DNA from: Inonotus obliquus
Lineage: Eukaryota > Basidiomycota > Agaricomycetes > Hymenochaetales > Hymenochaetaceae
Reading direction: 5' to 3'
Assembly: GCA_032164295.1 (NCBI GenBank)
Contig: JAJHTX010000003.1
Coordinates: 3,596,001-3,660,000, forward strand
Length of the DNA stretch: 64,000 bases
Part shown: in pieces, positions 44,863-57,453 of the stretch
Layout of the letters: the number at the start of each line of letters is the position of its first letter
How positions within the stretch are numbered: the stretch's first letter is position 1
Notes under the pieces: model-generated
Seen by the model: only the letters and a program-made list of their open reading frames with translations
What the model was told of the DNA's origin: nothing
Databases searched by the model: none
Program-made: the position numbers and the translations under genes

Positions 44863-46368
44863 CTAGGATTCTTCCTCACTGGACGTTTCCGGGTCACTTG
44901 TATCATTAGCTTCGAGTAGTGAAAATAAATACTCCATTGCATCTGAACACAGTTGCTGCTCGATCTCGTCATTGAGTTGTTCGTCATGTAGCACCGGCTT
45001 CACCCATGGACCCTTGCAGTGATGTGTTTTTGTCCCATCCCTTTGGCTATGCGCCGCCTTCGGTGTTCGCGTGAAGAACCTCAACAGGTGACGTCTCTCT
45101 GCCACCTTATTATACGCTGAGAAGTAGAGCCTGCATCCGATACACGAGTCTTCTGAGCTCGACAGACCAATGTAGCCATACGGGATGACGCTGTCTCTGT
45201 GATTGAGAAGATACGCGAGTAAGGAGCACTCGCTGTGGGGACGCTCGTAGCTCGTAGGCGAATCATCCTTTCTGGTTTTCTGCTCGTGTAATTGCCTGCC
45301 GATCCACCGTTCTTTGAAGGTTTCTCGCGTCCAACCAGCCTCCTCAGCGGCATTGAGAAGCTCTTCATCATCGGGCGAGTCCCATTGAAATAGAACGGGA
45401 GGCCGGCTGACGGGTGTGATGATACAAGGATGTTCAAGCATGTCTCTGTAACGCGTAGAGCACCGGATGGTCAATACAGCTGTGATACATTCTTCAATCT
45501 CGGCTACTTTCGTCCAGAAACGCTCGAATGTGCCGCATTCAGGCAGCACAGAGCCGCGGGCTTCCGCGATTTCCTGTACTGAAACGAAAGAAGAGATAAG
45601 TGGAAACTTCCATTTCGATTCGTACTAGAACAGCTCACGAATTGCATCGCATCTACTGAAAAATTTAGACTTCGGTTCCTCCTCCGTGTCAACGTAAGCA
45701 ATGAGTGCAAGGGCAATGAGCTTGATCACATCGGGAATGTTCTCTAACGCAGTCATGTCATCGAGGTCAAGCATTTCCTCCATGCCTTTGGGTCTGCAAC
45801 CATCGAGCACATCACACAATGACCGGAGACAATCCAGGATAAACACTTCGATAGGACGTATGTAAGCCATTCCTTTGCCTTCCGCGGGTGCGTCGTATAT
45901 ATATTTGGAGCCATCGCGAAGTTCTTCGAAAAATTGGCTGAAGTTATTGTCTTTGAACCTATTGTACCGATCCAGGAGCTTCCTCCAAGAGAAGCGATAG
46001 GCAGCTTCTCGAAAGCTGTCCCCTTCCATAATGGCAGAAAAGAGGCTAAAGGTGGGCTGTATACGTACAAGCTCCCTCCATAGCCTTTCCAAGTGACACT
46101 CAATTCCGGCCACATTGCCGTCGTAATTTGTCACGACGAAAAGTTCGAGGCCTAAGCCGTTCTTCGTCTTCAGAAGTGCGGAACCTACCGCGATGACTTC
46201 TGACTCTTCCGCAGAGACGAGGAGCGAAGCAAGTGAGTCGTGGAGACTGACTATGGCCCTTTTGGGAATGCGAGCCGAACGTTCCTGAAATGTGTTATGC
46301 CGTGGAGAATTATTCCTTTCGTCTAGCTCGACGGTCAAGGCTCTTATGAGGGTTTCTGAGAGCGTCAT
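44863..46368 (-). CDS. OTT_1508-like deaminase-fold protein, 481 aa, two exons
   Basis: Exon 1 is 46368-45639 and exon 2 is 45578-44863; the intron has donor GTGAGC and acceptor TTTCAG, and the frame closes at 482 codons including the stop. The C-terminal half has RPHSECSLLAYL (HxE, about residue 360) followed by YGYIGLSSSEDSCIGCRLYF with a CxxC-like pair about 30 residues later. This is the layout of the fungal OTT_1508-like deaminase family (PF14441 by memory), in which His and two Cys would bind zinc and Glu would be the proton shuttle. The substrate is not known for this family. The N-terminal half has no recognised domain; the tail is acidic. Divergent from PSO2. Confidence 0.7.
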
Positions 46369-46737
46369 CGTGATGAACTTCGCTTGAGTGGGGGAGCTAG
46401 ATGAAAACTGGGTTTCATGACTATTTTATGTCCGAGTCTGACTCGCATCCGGTGTGGTTTACGCCAGGAAAGATTTTCCTTTGAGAGAAAGGATGATCAC
46501 TTCCTAAAGGAGGACACAGGTCACGTGCATAAACTAAGATGTCAGACACGACAAGTTCAAACGATCTATTCTATTCATCCTTGTTGTTCTTGTTCTGCAA
46601 TCCGGGTCGACCAACGGTCAGCCTTCAATCTATGAGAAGAAGATAGCTGGTCCCATATGACGCGTCTACCTCGGACGCTGAATCGTGTACTTGCGCACTT
46701 CGTTTGAAATCGCTGGTTCACTCGAAGGGATAAAATC
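46369..46737. promoter_or_regulatory. Shared divergent promoter region
   Basis: 369 bp between the start codons of the deaminase-like gene (minus) and PSO2 (plus). I see no clear TATA box; the region presumably drives both genes. Confidence 0.4.
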
Positions 46738-49307
46738 ATGTCGAAGAAACGAAAGGAACCCCCTCAATCAAACACATTACTTCATTTCTTCTCGGCTGGC
46801 ACGAATGGCACGTCTAGTATCGACAGCATCAAGAAACGAGAAAATAGCGATGCAGTAAAGCAGCAGACTGACAGTAGATTACCATGCAGCGGAACGAAGG
46901 TCGGGAAAGACCCTGAGGATGGAGGCTGGGAGGCAGGGGGTATTCCTGTCATTGTAATCGAGTCGGACGAGGAGGAGGATATGGTTGTTCGTCTGGGTGA
47001 TGCATCTAGTGACGTTGAGATTATCACGGATGCGAGACCCTACAAGACGCAGAAAGTAGTGACTGATTACGGCCTCAGTGGCGAAGATACTTTCGAGAAT
47101 GACGTACCGTCCGCTCGAGGGAATGCCCTTCCCGGAGAACCAAGCGCTGAAGACCACGCGTCGAAAGGAGATGAACCAATAGCGAAGGCTGATCTGGACG
47201 AATGGGACTTGGCTATGGGGGACGAGGAACTCGATGCCGAGTTCATTTCGAACGAGTTTGAACAAGATGATAGCTGCGGAGACTTCGTAATGAGACGGGG
47301 AGTTCGGGAAAAGCGGATAGATGACGACAATGTTACCGACTCTTGTCCGGTGTGTTCAGCAACGTTCTTAGACACAGAGCCAGCGGTAAGTTGCTACTCA
47401 TCTTTCGGATTTCATTCCAATGATAATTGTTCGTAGGATATCCAAACTCACGTCAACCGCTGCCTTGATGCTCTCTCATCAGGCGGTTACCCATCTCCTG
47501 TTGTTCGGAAACCACTTCGCCCTCTGTCTTCCTTCCCTGTCTCCTCAGGGTCTACTCCATCAACATTCAATTCGAAACCAGATCTCAAACCTAAAGCAAC
47601 AAGTGCCTTCTCCATACTCATGTCTGGAAACGCCCAGCGGGAGCGGGCAGCGTGGATGGAAGCTCAGAAAGCCGAAGATAAAGGCTTTCGCCCGACGAAA
47701 AGTGAACGACGTCAAGCGCCGTTTTATAAGGTCCTAACTGGCATGCCAATCGCGGTTGACGCATTCCGCTATGGTTCTATTCCGGGTGTAGAGGCATATT
47801 TCCTGACGTAGGTGTTTCCGTCACGGCAATCACCTCTAGATTTAATCTCAACTCTGTTATGCCCTCGTCAAAGCCATGCTCATTCTGATCATTACACAAA
47901 TTTGTCTTCTAACTGGAAGAACGGGCCAATTTACTGTTCGGGTACGACCCCCCCTAGATAATACATCATTCATACACTGATCCTTTATGTAGAGACGACA
48001 GCGAACCTCATTGCACATATGCTGTCTGTTGACAAAAAATGGCTTCATCCATTACCGATGAATGCACCAGTTGAAATACCGAAGACCGGGGGTGTGAAAG
48101 TGACTCTTATAGATGCAAATCACTGTTCGCACTCCCCCTATCTCATACAAGATATGCTACTGATTGATTATTGCCTCAGGCCCTGGGTCTTGCTTGTTCC
48201 TCTTCGAAGGTCTACAGACTATTAATGCGGGTGATACCACGTATAAATCACCCTTCATTGGAACGTCGCGTATCTTTCGATATCTACACTGTGGAGACTT
48301 TCGCGCAAGTCCGCAACATGTTATGCACCCCGCGGTGAAGGGCAAACGCTTGGACATTGTATATCTGGATACCACATACCTTAACCCAAAGTACTGTTTT
48401 CCACCGCAACCTTTGGTCGTCTCTGCTTGTGCCGAGTTAGCACGTAGGATTGTGAAGGGCGAATCGTCGAATGGAGAGTGCGAGAGGAATGGAGTCTCGG
48501 GGAAAGGATCAATTCAGGGATGGATGAAAGTGGGTCAGGGAAAGGTGAAGCAAAAGGAGCAAGGGAATGGTAACGTCTTGGTTGTCGTTGGGTACGTGAT
48601 GACAACTCGATACCCACCGTCCCTTCATTGATTTCTCAATACTAAAGGACCTACTCTATTGGTAAAGAACGCGTCGTGAAAGGTTCGGTATTTCTCTGCA
48701 CTCAGTTGTGTCCTTTTCTAACACGTAATCAGCCATCGCCAAGGCTCTGAATACCAAAATCTACTGCGATGCTCGTAAAAAGACTATCCTACTTTGCCAA
48801 GACGACCCGGAGCTCCACAGTCTGCTGACCGACAAACCTCTCGAAGCAGGTGTACACGTCGTTCCACTAGGAACAGTCGCCTCAGACAGGTTTAAAGAAT
48901 ATATGGGTCGTTGGAAGGGACGCTGGTCACGCGCTGTGGCCTTTCGTCCTACAGGTTGGACATATACGCCACCAGCAGGTTCTGACCCTTCTCCATCCAT
49001 TTCCCGAATCGTCTCTTCAGCTCAATCCCGCGAATTCACTTTCACCAACCTCCAACCTTCTCGTAACTCCACACCTCAACTCATGCAATATGGCGTTCCT
49101 TATTCTGAGCATTCGAGTTTTACGGAGTTGGCGTGTTTTGTGTTGAGTGTGAATTGTGTGAGGGTTATTGCGACTGTTAATGTTGGGAGTGCTGGTGCGA
49201 GAGCGAAGATGCAGAGTTGGGTGGAGAAGTGGGAAGTGGAGAGGAAGAGACGAAAGGAAGTGGGGTTGCCTGACGTGGTTGAGTATAGAAATTTGGACTA
49301 TTGGTAG
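46738..49307 (+). CDS. PSO2: DNA interstrand crosslink repair nuclease PSO2/SNM1, 746 aa
   Basis: Seven exons: 46738-47385, 47437-47807, 47874-47941, 47993-48124, 48180-48591, 48648-48682 and 48733-49307. All introns are GT-AG and the total is 747 codons with the stop. The N-terminus is acidic. A UBZ4-type zinc finger (CPVC...[11 protein letters not shown], residues about 205-230) is split by intron 1. The metallo-beta-lactamase domain has [10 protein letters not shown] at residues 340-349, [12 protein letters not shown] near 402, [10 protein letters not shown], and [10 protein letters not shown]. The beta-CASP part has [10 protein letters not shown] and ends with PYSEHSSF. This is the 5' exonuclease that processes interstrand crosslinks in the nucleus. 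A loop of about 50 residues rich in Gly/Lys (near 48460-48580) follows LARRIV and looks lineage-specific. All metal ligands appear intact. Confidence 0.93.
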
Positions 49308-49761
49308 TGCTGAGTTTGATCTTCTTTGTAAGTAGGTCTTCTCTTCTTTTTACTTTCTCTGTTTGATAACCTTCAGACTTGTTTCGTAGTGCATTCAAAT
49401 GAACTCTCGCGCACGGAACTTGCTATTGACAATCAGTACTAACTTTTGTTGTATAGACGCTGTTTACCTTGTTCCGTATGTACCTTACGAAGTCCGCAGT
49501 GAGCAATACTAACAACTCGTATAATATTACGAATATCATACAATGCAGCATGTAACGCTTCCTATGTAATACTGTATGTCTTGTATTTACGTCCATGATT
49601 GCCAGTGCAGAAAACGTGCCAGAACCAGGTACGAGGGGTTGTTCTGTAAGGATCAAGAAAGCTTGAGCTCCAAAGTGCGGTAAGGTGGTCAACGAATTCC
49701 GAATGTGATGTGATGCCAGGGTAACGAAGGGTAGAGAGTATGAAGAAATAAGGAAGGGCAT
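49308..49761. other. Convergent 3' ends of PSO2 and PIF1
   Basis: 454 bp between two stop codons; it contains the 3' UTRs. A minus-strand ORF (49423-49761) directly follows the PIF1 stop and has hydrophobic segments, but no supporting start or motif. Confidence 0.45.
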
Positions 49762-52117
49762 TTAACCAGGGATAGTCTGCAAGGACTTGCTCCACTCGAT
49801 TACTTTCTTATGGGCCATGACCTGAAATTAGCGAGATGGATGAGATGCAGCCGAGTGAAGTCAGGAGAGGGGGAAGGACGAACCTTACTAACGTCAAAGT
49901 TTAGGACCTGTAGTCCGTCTAGAGACGTAGCGCGAGATAGTGCGACGTATGCTTGACCTGCAGATCATAATGAGTATTGAAGAAAAGTGAGCAAAGAGTA
50001 GAAAGGCATCTCACCTTTCTCAAACACCTTTCCCAGATCGACTCTAACACGTTCAAGCGTCTGTCCTTGCGATTTGTGGATCGACATCGCCCATGAAGGG
50101 ATCAGAGGCAGCTGGGAGGAAGAGAAACACCATCGCATCAGCAAACGCTGTTATCATCCAACTGGGACAGAGAAAACGCACCTGAGTTCTGCTAACTTGG
50201 ACTTCTCCATCTGGTAACTCCACCTTGAAGCTTTCAGGAACAATCATGACCTCCTTAACATAACCACTTGGTACACGGAACTCGACAACCGGCCAGACTT
50301 GCCCGCCTTTTGACTTCTTAGGTTGCTTCTCGCCTTTCTCATCTGCAGCCGATGAAACACCTTCGTCCTTTGCTTGGGTAGGATCCATAAATCTGACAAT
50401 ACGTCCTATACTCCCGTTTACGAGCGTCTCATCAACGTTTTTGATCAGCATAACTTGAGCATCGACTTTCAGAGTGAGTGAGAAGGGTGCCATGAAGTTC
50501 GCGAGAATCTTTTCACGTTGTCTTGGATCGGTGATACTACCTCCGTCAACGGCGACGTATTTATGCTCTTCTGTACAAAGCCTATTCATTCGTCCGGTGT
50601 TGGATCGATCAACATCTTCGCGCCTCGGGAAGCTAAGGATGAATGAAGGCCATCAGAATGAAAAGACGGGAAATAAGGAACTCGGTGGCCGTACAGTTCC
50701 GTTGCACCTATCCCGTCTTCGTAATTGATTTCTCGTGAGAGCGATTTGAATTTCGCAACGGATCTCTGCGTCAGTCGTCCAAAGCGCATCTCGTTCAGCA
50801 TATCGACGAAGTCTATGGCATCCGTCAGATGGTTGCAGACAACGAGGTAGAACGTTCAAAGCTCACCTTGGTCCTTCTGACGGAAGACTTTCGTTAGATT
50901 ATACGTGTGCTCTTTGATGGTCTCATTCCACATTTGCGCTTCAAAGGCAAATTTTGCCGAGTTGCCTTTCATGACCGGTGGCAGTTGGAAGAAGTCACCA
51001 GTGACGATAACCTATAGGCACTATTAGAACCATTCCGACTTTCGGAAATAACTTGAAGTGGAACCTGAATCTCTCCAAATGGTACAGATCTCTTTCGGAT
51101 CATTGAGCCAACACGTGCCAGTTTGTCAAAAAGGTCTCCATCTACCATTGAGACTACGAGGGATATTAATCAGGTTCTATCGCGTATGAAAGCACGGGCA
51201 TATACTCACCTTCATCAATGATAAGTACTTTCGTTCTAAGCCAACGAGCCATTGCTTTCTTGTTCCTCCGAATTTTCTTTACCAGTTCTTCAGCAGACTC
51301 TTGTCCGAGTCCAATGCCGGCGAACGAATGGATTGTTACGCCACCAATGTTGCAAGCAGCGATGCCTGAGTACCGTTTGTCAATATTGTCCCGATGTTGA
51401 AGAAGGCATACGCACCTGTACTCGCTGTGATCGCTACCGCATCAGGCACTGATACAAACTTCTTTCGCAAAGTCTTGATAACCTCGCGCAGCAATACCGA
51501 CTTGCCAGTGCCTAAGAAACAGTAGCATCAGAGCGTTGATCACAGGTGAATTCGGCAGGAGACGTACCAGCACTACCAGTATAAAATACACTGTTGCCCT
51601 GCTGAACGAGTTCTAGTATACGCAACTGCTCTTTGCTCAAGAATATTGCAGCAGGTTTGTTCGCAGCCTTTCGTTCTGAGCGGTCTTGGCGCCGCTCGTT
51701 CACAACTTTCATGCCCGCCGTGGAGCCGCCTGAGGAACCACGAGAGGAAGGCTTTGTCGACATCTCAGAGTAGAGAAAGCTGTTTGGAAGTACGCGCTTC
51801 TTTTTCGACGCACCTTCGGATTCATGCCCATCAGATGGGCGCTTGACATTTACAATGGATGAAGTTTTAAGAGGTTGAGGCTTGTAACCTATTTCGTCAA
51901 GTCCCGCCTGAATAGCGGCCAGACGTCTTGCCTTCTTTTCGGCGTCAGTGGACATAGCCACCGAGCGTTGTGATGGCGGGCGTGATGGGTGCTTGCTGGA
52001 TTGCGAGCTTTGTGTCGAGGTAGAGCCGACTGGGTCGTTATTCGACCAATTGCGTTTCATCGTCTTGAGTCCAGACTGAAGGACGCTCGAGTTAGGAGAA
52101 AAGGAAGCGGATGGCAT
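49762..52117 (-). CDS. PIF1: PIF1-type 5'-3' DNA helicase, 611 aa
   Basis: Ten exons on the minus strand: 52117-51568, 51511-51416, 51365-51210, 51153-51065, 51011-50867, 50812-50695, 50632-50182, 50111-50015, 49957-49884 and 49821-49762. The frame closes at 612 codons including the stop. I chose the ATG at 52117 ([11 protein letters not shown]); the open frame extends upstream without another good ATG. Motifs are GSAGTGKS (Walker A, residues about 181-188), ITASTGIAA, VLIIDEVSM (Walker B), [27 protein letters not shown] and [11 protein letters not shown]. The N-terminus is Ser-rich and basic. PIF1 unwinds G-quadruplexes and removes telomerase in nucleus and mitochondria. An insertion rich in Glu/Lys ([21 protein letters not shown]) interrupts the region after [10 protein letters not shown]. 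Confidence 0.92.
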
Positions 52118-52919
52118 GTTGACAAGAACTATCGGATCTTCACGGTGGATGTGAGTCGCATACGTGTGCAGCAGTGACGATGAGTAGCCCGCGGACTGTG
52201 AGCAGTATACAGTGGAAGATGCAACGGTTGGTCGCGAAATGCCCAAGCCAAACAAACGCGACGCCACGGTCACGTGTCAAGTCACTTGTCACAGCTCGCC
52301 TGATGTCACTGACTGCAGTGATGAATCTGATCTACCAAAAAGTTCCCGCAACAACATTCATGTATGGAGAAAAATTCCAAAACGTAGTTAGCCGTTCAGG
52401 CGATTATGGTGGCCGGCCTTTATCGCTCTCTGCACCGCACCGGGGTGCCTTTTCCTCCTTTGTGTTTGAAATTTATATGCCTGATGGTGGGAGGAATGGA
52501 AGGTTCTTAACGTCTTCGACTCTCAGGGCGACTATGGTGCGGTTGCGGTACGGGAGTTTGGACGGTGATTTGGGCGCTGCATTGGTACAGACATGAGAAG
52601 GCTATACTAAATAAAGGTAATCCTGGGCTTACTTAGGTTTAGCTATTCGGAGATTTGGTAAGTGATTGGTTTAGGCTTCCATGCATGCAATTATTGACCA
52701 CCATAATGAGCAGAATGAAACCCGTCTATATAGAAAATTAATACGTGGTTGTCATATCCTCGATGATCTCCGTACACGTTGAAAGGACACCGATATATCC
52801 TCAGCCAACGTAATTGGGTAGATGATCCGAATATTCCGCATTATGGTCCTCTATAAGAACGTGGCTCTCTACTCAATATACTCCCCATCTCCTCAACTTA
52901 ATACTCCACTTCACCCACG
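52118..52919. other. Divergent intergenic region between PIF1 and the dioxygenase
   Basis: 802 bp with the promoters of both genes. A 140-codon plus-strand ORF (52174-52596) is open but without recognisable motifs and overlaps the likely PIF1 5' UTR, so I do not call it. Confidence 0.4.
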
Positions 52920-55900
52920 ATGAGCTCGTTACAGAGGCGATTCACTCGTCGTTCATCCGTCATGTCCGTGAGTATGCATTACTCTTCAGGTGCATGAATA
53001 ATCCTTCGTGCTCACTTCGTGTCGAAAGACCAAGTCGGTAGACGGGGCGGCAAACGGAGACAGCGCTAACGAAGCCCATACCAGCGTGCTGAAGACACTC
53101 AGGGATGTGGCGGAATTCGTGAGTATCATTGCCGGCTGCGATCAGCGTACTATCTGCCTACGCTTTCATAGGTAAAGAATGACCTACCAATCGCCTTGGA
53201 CCCTCAAACACTATCTGGTGTACTTGATGCTCTTGTAAACCTTAACATCGATGACCGCAAGATGCTGGCGAGTTACTTTTACGATTTTATATTCTAATGC
53301 CTATTATATCTCTTCCATTTTTTTTAGCTCGAGAATGTCCTCATGTTGATGGCCAAAACACCACCTGACACTCAGCTTGCCACGAAGCTCCAGAACGCTG
53401 TCGTCAGCTTATGTGAGTATGCTTAGACCGTATCTATCAGTATCCGCGCCTTATGATTTCACACGTCGTGTGATGCTGATGAACTTCGTAGTATACAACG
53501 ATCTTTCTCACCCCCCAGCAACATTTGTATCGAATACGTATCAATGGCGGTCAGCCGATGGCTCCTACAACAACGTTAATCTTCCCGAGATGGGCAAAGC
53601 AGGTACCCCGTATGCGCGAAGCGTTCAGCAAATTCATCCACTTCCACGCCATATGCTTCCTGATGCCGGGTTAGTCTTCGATACCCTCTTGAAACGCGAG
53701 AAGGTTAGCTTCCTTACCTTTAACCCCGCGATGTTTTATCTATACTGACACCGAATGATACAGTTTGTAAAGCATCCGGCTGGCTTGTCTTCCTTGATGT
53801 TCTCATTCGCGGCTTTAGTGATTCACACGTGTTTCCGCACGTCGCATACCAACTGGGCCATCAATGAGACATCATCCTATGTCGACCTTTCACCACTATA
53901 CGGTGTCAATCAAGAGTCTCAAGACAAGGTGCGAGTGAAAGATGGCAGAGGTTTGCTGCATCCCGATTCCTTCGCCGAGGACCGATTGCTTCTACTTCCT
54001 CCGGCTGTCTGCGTGCTTCTCGTTCTGTTCAGCAGGAACCATAATGTGCGTGCTCGGACGATATTTTGGCTTCTGGGCCTATATTCAATGATTATATTTA
54101 GTACATTGCGCGTAAGCTGCTTGATATTAACGAACGAGAAACCTGGGTCGACCCAGAATCGATCATGGACGACCCGGACCGTACCGCAAAGCTGCTGAAA
54201 CAGGATGAGGAGATCTTCCAAACCGCGCGACTGATCAACTGTGGTTGGTTCGCGAATGTAGTCTTTTCGGATTACTTCTCCGCGATCCTCGGCTTTGTGC
54301 GCATGGGCATCAGCTGGAGTCTGAATCCGTTTGAAGAGATCCGCAAATCTGACCATTCTTTCGTCGAGCGTGGACAGGGTAATGCCGTCACCGTTGAGTT
54401 TAACTGTTTATATCGCTGGCATGCAACGACGAGTGTCGAAGACGAGAAATGGATTGACGATGCCTTTACGGAATTTTTCGGAGATAAGGATCCTGAGCAA
54501 CTTAATCCTGCGGATTTCAAAACCGCAGCGGCTGTTCAAGCACGCAAATTGGGAACTGATTGCGAGCTTTGGACGTTTGGAAAGTAAGTCACGCTTTCTT
54601 ATTTTGACTTCGCTCGCGTTGATGATCTTCCTACTCATCTAGGTTAAAACGCCAACCAGATGGAACCTTCTCCAACGCTGACCTTGCTCGTATTCTGATG
54701 GACGCTACTTCTCATCCCGCATCAGCCTTCAAAGCTCGTGGGACGCCAGCTATCATGCGTCTTAATGAGATTATGGGTATAGAGCAGGCCAGAACTTGGG
54801 GTGTATGCTCACTGAATGATTTCAGGAAGGTGAGAGTTCAAACCTTCTTTACAGTTCAGGCGCAATTCTCATGGCCATTGTAGTTCCTAGGCCTGAAGCG
54901 TATGCAGGACAATTTACTTTTGGCACAATTAACCGCTGACCTCCATTGTAGCCTACTCCAGCTTCTTGGAATGGAACCCGAACCCTGAAATTGCGGAGGC
55001 GGCTTCTAAACTTTACTACGGTGATATCAATAACCTTGAACTCTATGGTAGGCCATCCTCTCTCTCTACGTTATAGTCCAGCAGGTTGATCTCCGATAAG
55101 CTGGCCTTCAGGCAGAAGAAGCAAAGCCTATCGTAGATGGGGCTGGTCTGTGTCCCGGATATACCATCAGTCGAGCAATTCTTGCCGACGCCATTTCATT
55201 GACTCGCGGTGATCGGTTCTATACAACCGACATGACTCCATACAATTATACTGCATGGGGATTACGAGACTGCGCGAGGGATACGACAAACCCAGGATAT
55301 GGATCAATGCTCGGACGTCTCTTCCTGCGCACGCTGCCAGACCAGTACACTAGTGACTCGGCGTATACATGGTTTCCGCTAATGACACCCGAGGCGATGT
55401 CAGAGTACACTAAGAATATGGGCGTGCATGATAGGTATGCATGGGATCGTCCAGGACAGGCTCCCGTAACGCATATCGTGAGCAAATACGAGACTGTTGC
55501 GAGTATGTTGAAAGATCATGATGGTTTCCGACCTCCGTATGCGGATCGTGTTGGAGCGATGGTGAAGGGTCCTGGGTAAGCCACCTTGATCTTATTTCCT
55601 TTCGATGTTTGAGAAGCTGACGCATCTTCAGATTCTTCATCTTATACGACCAGAATGAGGAAGGTCTCATTGACCAGGCCTCAGTGCTGGACATTCTTAT
55701 CCATCACCATGGATCTCTGGAGCATGTCGTGCAACGCTTCAGGGAAAAGGCCGAATATGTCATCAAAAGAGATTCGTACTTCCTGGCAGGGAAGACGACG
55801 AAGAACATCGACGTCTCAGAGGTCCTGAAGAGGGTCCCTATCCATTGGGTTGCTTCGGAGATCGTGAGGATTTCATCTTATCATCTTTTGCTCGTCCGAA

Positions 55901-57453
55901 CTGATGAAGTGCTTAAAAGGCGGGCATAAGCCTCAAAAGTGCTAGTAACCCTGATGGAGAATGGACGGATCATGAACTGTTCAACATGCTGGGTGTCCTT
56001 TACAAGTGAGCATGTCTACTTCTCTTGATTATTCAGACGTGCTAAGTCGAATTAGTTACATCTTCCTGGAAACCGAGCCCGAAAAGGAACTGAACACTGC
56101 AGACCTTGCACGAAAATACATGGAAGAGATTCACAGTGTCATCAAGGCCAACTTACGTGCTACTGGTGGGAGTCGGGTGAGATCCAAACATGTAACGATA
56201 AGGTAGTTGTACTGATGATAACATGCTATCTAGGTATCATTCATTAGCTTCCTAGGGTCTATGTTTTCAAATGGCGCCAAGAAATCAAGTCACGAGTTCC
56301 TAGAACAGATGGTCAACACAGGCAAACCTCTCGACGAGCTAGCGAATGCGATTTTGTCGGTTGCTATCGTCGCTACTGTGGAACTTTCTCAAGGTAGGGT
56401 TTTCGCATCGATTCTTCGGTGCAAACGGTGAAAACGCTTTCTTTGTTGTGATTGCAGCTATGATCAACATGGTGGACTTTTACCTCGACGGTGCCAATCG
56501 CCAGCAGTTGGAAGGTGCAATCAAGAGTCAGAGCGACTTGAAGGGCTTTGCTCGTGAGGCTATTAGTATGTACCTCTTCTCTTGTCCTTACTGCCATCCT
56601 CTAACAATATAAATTGTAGGGATTGACCCACCTTTTGCTGGAGTCTACAGTACGTCTTATAACACTATCCTTTCTGAGGTGCCCTCCGTGACAAGTGTGG
56701 ACATGCAGGAGAAGCGCGGGCTGACAAGCAAGTCGGTGCAACGTCAGTGAGAACAAACGAACGTTTGTTCTTGAGTGTTGCAAAGGCAAATCTCGATGTA
56801 AGGCCACACTTCTGAGGTATCTATCTTTGTCTGATAACGCTAATTTCATTGTACGTACTAGGGCAACGTGTTCCAAAATCCTGATAAGGTGGATATCAAC
56901 CGACCTGCCGAGTTGTATCTCGAGGGGGATGGCATTAGCAGGTATGAAGTGCACTCAATCCCCGTCGCTAGTTCCTCTAATGATTAATTGCTATCTTTCT
57001 AGATCATTCGGAAATAACTTCGTTCATTCAGTACGTCCTTAATTGTCCATTTACGAATCACTTCACCCTAACTCACATGTCCTTGCTTATGTTGTGTTAC
57101 TCTAGGTAATGGCCTCTGCACTGAAAACTGTCTATTCTTTACCTAACCTCCGTCGCGCTCCGGGTGCATCGGGGAAACTCAAGCGGTACGTCGCTCCCAT
57201 CCACCTCATCCGATATCCGATGGTCAAAGTATCTAATTATACGTTTTAACGATGGTGGTGTCATGATTTTGCAGGTTCCGTTATAATATCAATGGGACAG
57301 AATACTATCAATATCTTGACAAGAGTATGGATCCAACACCGTGGGCTACATCTTTGATCTTACAAGTGAGAGTTCCCGCTTTCTCTGACATGTCGGGAAG
57401 AATGGAGCTAATATGGTTGATACCATCTGCCCATTTATTAGTATGACGTGTAA
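52920..57453 (+). CDS. Ppo-type fatty acid dioxygenase (linoleate DOX / P450-like fusion), 1071 aa
   Basis: I derive 23 exons. In order they begin at 52920, 53029, 53172, 53328, 53492, 53764, 54102, 54643, 54884, 54952, 55101, 55632, 55920, 56056, 56234, 56458, 56620, 56679, 56862, 57003, 57106, 57275 and 57442; the frame closes at 1072 codons. The N-terminal half is a haem peroxidase. The distal His is in ALVIHTCF (about 198), followed by NETSSYVDLSPLYG and FSRNHN; the proximal His is in VEFNCLYRWHA (378). The C-terminal half is P450-like (AGLCPGYTISRAILADA, RIDPPFAGVY). Where the haem-thiolate Cys should be, the sequence is GISRSFG, with Ser near residue 1003. Ppo proteins oxidise linoleate to hydroperoxides used as sporulation signals; without Cys the second half probably does not isomerise. 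Intron 3 appears to use a GC donor. Confidence 0.88.

Noticed and set aside
49423..49795. Minus-strand ORFs overlapping the PIF1 3' end
   Set aside because: They read through the 3' UTR in other frames than PIF1; no start or motif.
52174..52596. 140-codon ORF between PIF1 and the dioxygenase
   Set aside because: No motif, overlaps the likely PIF1 5' UTR on the other strand, and no splice or promoter context supports it.
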